Below, one piece after another: positions 6,213 through 8,902 of a DNA stretch of 8,902 nucleotides; the first letter of the stretch is position 1; each line of letters opens with the position of its first letter. The position numbers were made by a program, and so were the translations under genes. The notes under the pieces are model-generated. The model saw only the letters and a program-made list of their open reading frames with translations. It made no database searches and was not told the origin of the DNA. Source of the DNA: Sulfurovum sp. (GTDB lineage: Bacteria; Campylobacterota; Campylobacteria; Campylobacterales; Sulfurovaceae); assembly GCA_015493425.1 (NCBI GenBank), contig WGDG01000193.1:1-8902 (forward strand). Reading direction: 5' to 3'.

Positions 6213-7546
6213 GGTGTACTGGTGTTGCCAAAGCCAAAGAAGCGTTTGATACGTTCACAAATGGTCATTGACCCTGTTTCGATGCGACATACTTCAGTCT
6301 CTTCGTAATCACCTATCAATGTTTTAATACGCTCAGGCTGCTTTTTACCTTCAATAATAAAACGCAGTGCATTAAGGCGGATAAACCCTTCAGCATCTTT
6401 CTGGTTGTAGACATCATCTGCCTCAAATGTCGAATGCTCTTCGGAGTAGAGTGAGTTCTCAGACTTACGTCCCACCACGATCACATTGCCTTTGTAGAGC
6501 TTGAGGCGCACTTCACCGTTGACCTGTTCCTGTGTCGCATCGATGGCTGCCTGCATCATACGACGCTCGGGAGACCACCACAGACCGTTATAGATGAGCT
6601 TGGCATATTTTGGCATCATCTCATCTTTGGCATGTGCCTCTTCACGGTCAAGCGTGATCGACTCAATGGCACGGTGCGCCTTGAGCATGATCGTCCCGCC
6701 CGGTGTCTCATAACATCCGCGTGCCTTCATCCCTACCATACGGTTCTCTACAATGTCGATACGACCGATACCGTGCTTTTTGCCGTACGTGTTGAGTGTC
6801 TCAAGGATCGTTGCAGGACTCATTTCCTCACCGTTGATCGCTACAGGATCACCATGTTTGTAGGTGATGGTAATGTACTCTGCCTTGTCCGGTGCCTTCT
6901 CAGGAGAGACAGACCAGAGCCACATATCCTCTTCAGGTTCATTGTAAGGATTCTCCAGCCACTCACCCTCATAGGAGATGTGCAACAGGTTGGCATCCAT
7001 CGAGTACGGCTTTGGCTTCCCTTTGCCGTCGATGTCAATGCCATGCGCTTTCGCATACTCCAAAAGCTTTGTTCGAGAGTTGAGATCCCACTCTCTCCAG
7101 GGTGCGATCACCGCGATATCCGGGTCAAGCGCAAGATAGCCAAGCTCAAAACGCACCTGGTCGTTTCCCTTGCCTGTCGCACCGTGAGAGACAGCATCCG
7201 CCCCAGTCTCATGTGCAATTTCGACTTGTTTTTTCGCAATAAGCGGACGTGCGATAGAGGTACCGAGCAGATACTCCCCTTCGTAAATCGCATTGGCTCT
7301 AAACATTGGGAATACAAAATCCTTGACAAACTCTTCACGCAGGTCAAGAATGAAAATATTTTCAGGTTTGATGCCCATATCGAGTGCCTTCTGACGCGCA
7401 GGCTCCACCTCTTCACCCTGTCCCAGATCGGCAGTGAAGGTTACCACTTCACAGTTGTACTCATCCTGAAGCCACTTGAGAATGATACTCGTATCAAGTC
7501 CGCCGCTGTATGCGAGAACTGCCTTTTTGATCTCTCTTTTTGCCAT
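6203..7546 (-). CDS. argG: argininosuccinate synthase
   Basis: Catalyses ATP-dependent joining of citrulline and aspartate to argininosuccinate, the penultimate step of arginine synthesis, in the cytosol. The ATP pyrophosphatase loop SGGLDTS is at 14-20 and the conserved GATGKGNDQVRFE at 122-134. Other recognisable blocks are TADLGQGEE (38-46) and LLGTSIARP (93-101). The usual core ends near FIRLNALRF (about 396). A further 51 residues, charged at first and ending KRFFGFGNTSTPKK, extend it to 447, longer than the roughly 400 residues of most enzymes of this sequence type. E. coli ArgG is also 447 long but is a divergent type. ATG has AAGG 8 to 9 bases upstream. It lies 58 bases after the thioredoxin-like gene on the same strand, so it may be co-transcribed or use a weak promoter in that gap. 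Confidence 0.95.
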   Translation of the reverse strand: MAKREIKKAVLAYSGGLDTSIILKWLQDEYNCEVVTFTADLGQGEEVEPARQKALDMGIKPENIFILDLREEFVKDFVFPMFRANAIYEGEYLLGTSIARPLIAKKQVEIAHETGADAVSHGATGKGNDQVRFELGYLALDPDIAVIAPWREWDLNSRTKLLEYAKAHGIDIDGKGKPKPYSMDANLLHISYEGEWLENPYNEPEEDMWLWSVSPEKAPDKAEYITITYKHGDPVAINGEEMSPATILETLNTYGKKHGIGRIDIVENRMVGMKARGCYETPGGTIMLKAHRAIESITLDREEAHAKDEMMPKYAKLIYNGLWWSPERRMMQAAIDATQEQVNGEVRLKLYKGNVIVVGRKSENSLYSEEHSTFEADDVYNQKDAEGFIRLNALRFIIEGKKQPERIKTLIGDYEETEVCRIETGSMTICERIKRFFGFGNTSTPKK

Positions 7547-7604
7547 GTTTCAGCCTTGTAAAAAAATAATATTGCCGCGATTTTAGCGTAATTTTGGTTA
7601 AGGG

Positions 7605-7943
7605 TTACACAAACCCCCACTTCTTCAAAATAATCTTTAGTACCGGCTTCTTGTATGCTCCCGTATGCCGAAAGACCTCATTACCTTCGGCATCAAAGAA
7701 TATCTGTGTCGGCATCTCTTTGAGTTTGTAGATATCACGGCTGATGATGCGCTCTTTCTGTCCGTCGATCGCATAGATCTGAAACTCCGGATGCTCTTCA
7801 AGTACCTCTGCAAAGACTTTGGACATCGCGATACAGCTGTAGCAGTGGCTCATCCCAAATGCCAGAATGGTCGGTTTGCCGTTTCCAATGTTGTGTTTGA
7901 TGTGTTTGTATTCACTGACAGGCATGGGCTGACGTTCTGCCAT
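7605..7943 (-). CDS. thioredoxin-fold protein, probable thiol-disulfide reductase
   Basis: The 112-residue protein has a thioredoxin-like layout: a strand (PTILAFGMS) leading into a CxxC site, CYSC at 34-37, at the start of a helix, and a cis-proline motif EMPTQIFF with P78. The strand QIYAID (55-60) and the final strand and helix also fit. The active site is not the WCGPC of classical thioredoxin, so the redox potential and partners will differ. Methionine and histidine (MSH) stand just before the first cysteine. No signal peptide or membrane segment is visible, so it is probably cytosolic. ATG is supported by AGGAG 6 bases upstream. It lies upstream of argG on the same strand and diverges from pdxJ. 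Related small proteins often reduce peroxiredoxins or metal centres, but nothing here identifies the target. Confidence 0.8.
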   Translation of the reverse strand: MAERQPMPVSEYKHIKHNIGNGKPTILAFGMSHCYSCIAMSKVFAEVLEEHPEFQIYAIDGQKERIISRDIYKLKEMPTQIFFDAEGNEVFRHTGAYKKPVLKIILKKWGFV

Positions 7944-8003
7944 TTCGCTCTCCTAATCGATTATTGGCTATAATCTACCCAAACATGCTTAAGGAAACCA
8001 CTT
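7944..8003. promoter_or_regulatory. divergent promoter region, pdxJ and thioredoxin-like gene
   Basis: Rightwards, TATAAT at 7969-7974 is a perfect -10, with no good -35. It would start pdxJ mRNA near 7981, leaving a short leader with AAGGA (7990-7994) in front of ATG. A perfect inverted repeat, GATTAT-N5-ATAATC at 7959-7975, overlaps this -10. It could be an operator or simply reflect back-to-back -10 elements serving both genes. The leftward gene's AGGAG is inside this region. Confidence 0.5.
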
Positions 8004-8786
8004 ATGAAACTCGGTGTCAACATTGACCACATTGCAGTCCTTAGAGAAGCCAGAAAAGTTGCCGACCCCGATCCACTCGATGCACTGAGCATCTGTAAAC
8101 TTGCCGGAGCAGACCAGATCACTATCCACCTGAGAGAAGACAGACGCCACATGCATGACAGCGATGCCAAAAATATCATTGAACTCTCTGCCCTGCCTGT
8201 CAACCTTGAGTGTGCCATCGAACCAAGCATGATCGACATTGCCTGCACACTTCGTCCGCACCGTGTCACCCTTGTACCCGAAAAGCGTGAAGAGGTGACA
8301 ACAGAGGGAGGACTTGCCGTTACCGGAGCACAACCCAAGCTCAAAGAGGCGATCAGACGCCTACAGGCTGAAGAGATAGAGATCTCACTCTTCATCGATC
8401 CTACTCTCGAAGCAGTACGTGCAGCAATCGATCTGCATGTCGAGTGGATAGAGTTTCATACCGGAAAATATGCCAATATCTATGCCATGCTCTACAGCAA
8501 CCTTGCCAAAACCCATCACACCATCACGGAACTCGAACTACCAAGAAAGGTACTCAAGCAGATGCTTGATGATGAACTGCGCAATCTACGACTGCTCAGC
8601 TGTGACGCAATGGAACTAGGGCTTAAAGTCGCTGCCGGGCACGGACTCAATTACCAAAATGTTCAATCTATCGCAGAGATAGAGACCATTGAGGAGCTTA
8701 ATATTGGGCAGAGTATCATTGCCCATTCCGTCTATACAGGTTTGGAGCAGGCGATTTTGGATATGAAAGCGTTGTTGATACGGTAA
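8004..8786 (+). CDS. pdxJ: pyridoxine 5'-phosphate synthase
   Basis: Condenses 1-deoxyxylulose 5-phosphate with 3-amino-2-oxopropyl phosphate to form pyridoxine 5'-phosphate, the ring-closing step of DXP-dependent vitamin B6 synthesis, in the cytosol. The 260-residue TIM barrel is slightly longer than E. coli PdxJ (243). Conserved blocks include LGVNIDHIA at 3-11, IHLREDRRH at 41-49, LVPEKREEVTTEGG at 90-103 and AAGHGLNY at 210-217. By alignment the catalytic residues are H42, E69 and H213. The extra length is mostly in the 155-185 region, in the loops and helix before the last barrel strands. ATG is preceded by AAGGA at about 9 bases. The usual partner pdxA is not in the window; it may lie further right, but that cannot be seen. 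Eleven tandem heptamers begin 8 bases after the stop. Confidence 0.97.
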   Translation: MKLGVNIDHIAVLREARKVADPDPLDALSICKLAGADQITIHLREDRRHMHDSDAKNIIELSALPVNLECAIEPSMIDIACTLRPHRVTLVPEKREEVTTEGGLAVTGAQPKLKEAIRRLQAEEIEISLFIDPTLEAVRAAIDLHVEWIEFHTGKYANIYAMLYSNLAKTHHTITELELPRKVLKQMLDDELRNLRLLSCDAMELGLKVAAGHGLNYQNVQSIAEIETIEELNIGQSIIAHSVYTGLEQAILDMKALLIR

Positions 8787-8791
8787 AGGGC

Positions 8792-8870
8792 TTGAGCGTT
8801 GAGCGTTGAGCGTTGAGCGTTGAGCGTTGAGCGTTGAGCGTTGAGCGTTGAGCGTTGAGCGTTGAGCGTT
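8792..8870. repeat. perfect heptanucleotide tandem array, 11 copies of GAGCGTT
   Basis: From 8794 to 8870 the unit GAGCGTT occurs eleven times without a single mismatch (77 bases), preceded by a partial TT. It begins 8 bases after the pdxJ stop. On the plus strand every frame meets TGA once per 21 bases, so it cannot code there. On the minus strand all three frames are open and read the same heptapeptide cycle, N-A-Q-R-S-T-L. Perfect identity suggests recent expansion by slippage and an unstable copy number. As 7 is not a multiple of 3, copy changes would shift frame or alter promoter spacing. Confidence 0.98.
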
Positions 8871-8879
8871 CTATGGAAC

Positions 8880-8895
8880 GGTTTCAGAGTAAACC
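8880..8895. other. short hairpin after the heptamer array
   Basis: GGTTT (8880-8884) and AAACC (8891-8895) form a 5-base stem around a 6-base loop, followed by TTAATAT at the window edge. It could be part of a terminator for pdxJ, but the stem is short and the T-run is broken or cut off by the edge. Confidence 0.2.
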
Positions 8896-8902
8896 TTAAT
8901 AT

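Noticed and set aside
6632..7561. Long open frame (309 codons) on the plus strand opposite argG
   Set aside because: It lies wholly antisense to a clear argG with intact motifs. Its translation is rich in Cys, Arg and His with no recognisable domain, as expected for a shadow of codon bias.
7547..7604. Terminator or strong promoter between the thioredoxin-like gene and argG
   Set aside because: No convincing stem with a T-run and no good -35/-10 pair is visible; only a TAAAAT-like element on the minus strand, too weak to call.
8792..8870. CRISPR array
   Set aside because: The 7-base units are directly contiguous with no spacers, so this is a simple tandem repeat.

Overview
This window looks like core chromosome of a Campylobacterota (epsilonproteobacterial) organism, plausibly a Sulfurovum or Sulfurimonas relative. 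The evidence is the block rplI-hslV-hslU-era in that order on one strand, which I recall from Campylobacter and Helicobacter, an HslV that begins MFEATTI as I recall from those genera, and argG lying close by as in Campylobacter. The taxon is inferred from gene order and protein style; no database search was run. Genes are tightly packed with short gaps, and I see no prophage, insertion sequence, CRISPR array, tRNA or rRNA.

Layout: 1-155 is an AT-rich gap with no gene. 156-3585 (minus strand) is the rplI-hslV-hslU-era transcription unit: ribosomal protein L9, the HslVU ATP-dependent protease (peptidase, then ATPase) and the ribosome-assembly GTPase Era. rplI and hslV overlap by one base. hslV and hslU are separated by 185 bases that hold a large palindromic element. 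3586-3697 is a divergent promoter region with a perfect inverted repeat. 3698-6172 (plus strand) holds an M3-family zinc oligopeptidase (OpdA/PrlC type) and, 9 bases after its stop, an unrecognised five-helix membrane protein, closed by a hairpin that overlaps the end of the convergent argG. 6203-7943 (minus strand) carries argininosuccinate synthase (argG) downstream of a small thioredoxin-fold protein. 8004-8786 (plus strand) is pdxJ, diverging from the thioredoxin-like gene across a 60-base gap. After pdxJ come eleven perfect copies of a 7-base unit, and the window ends.

Together the genes cover protein quality control and peptide turnover (HslVU, OpdA), ribosome structure and assembly (L9, Era), arginine synthesis (ArgG), vitamin B6 synthesis (PdxJ) and a probable thiol-disulfide or redox function. 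I found no convincing new multi-gene system. The points most worth following are the uninterrupted heptanucleotide array after pdxJ, the REP-like palindrome that splits hslV from hslU, the four-residue leader before the catalytic threonine of HslV, the roughly 50-residue C-terminal tail on ArgG, and the unknown membrane protein coupled to the oligopeptidase.
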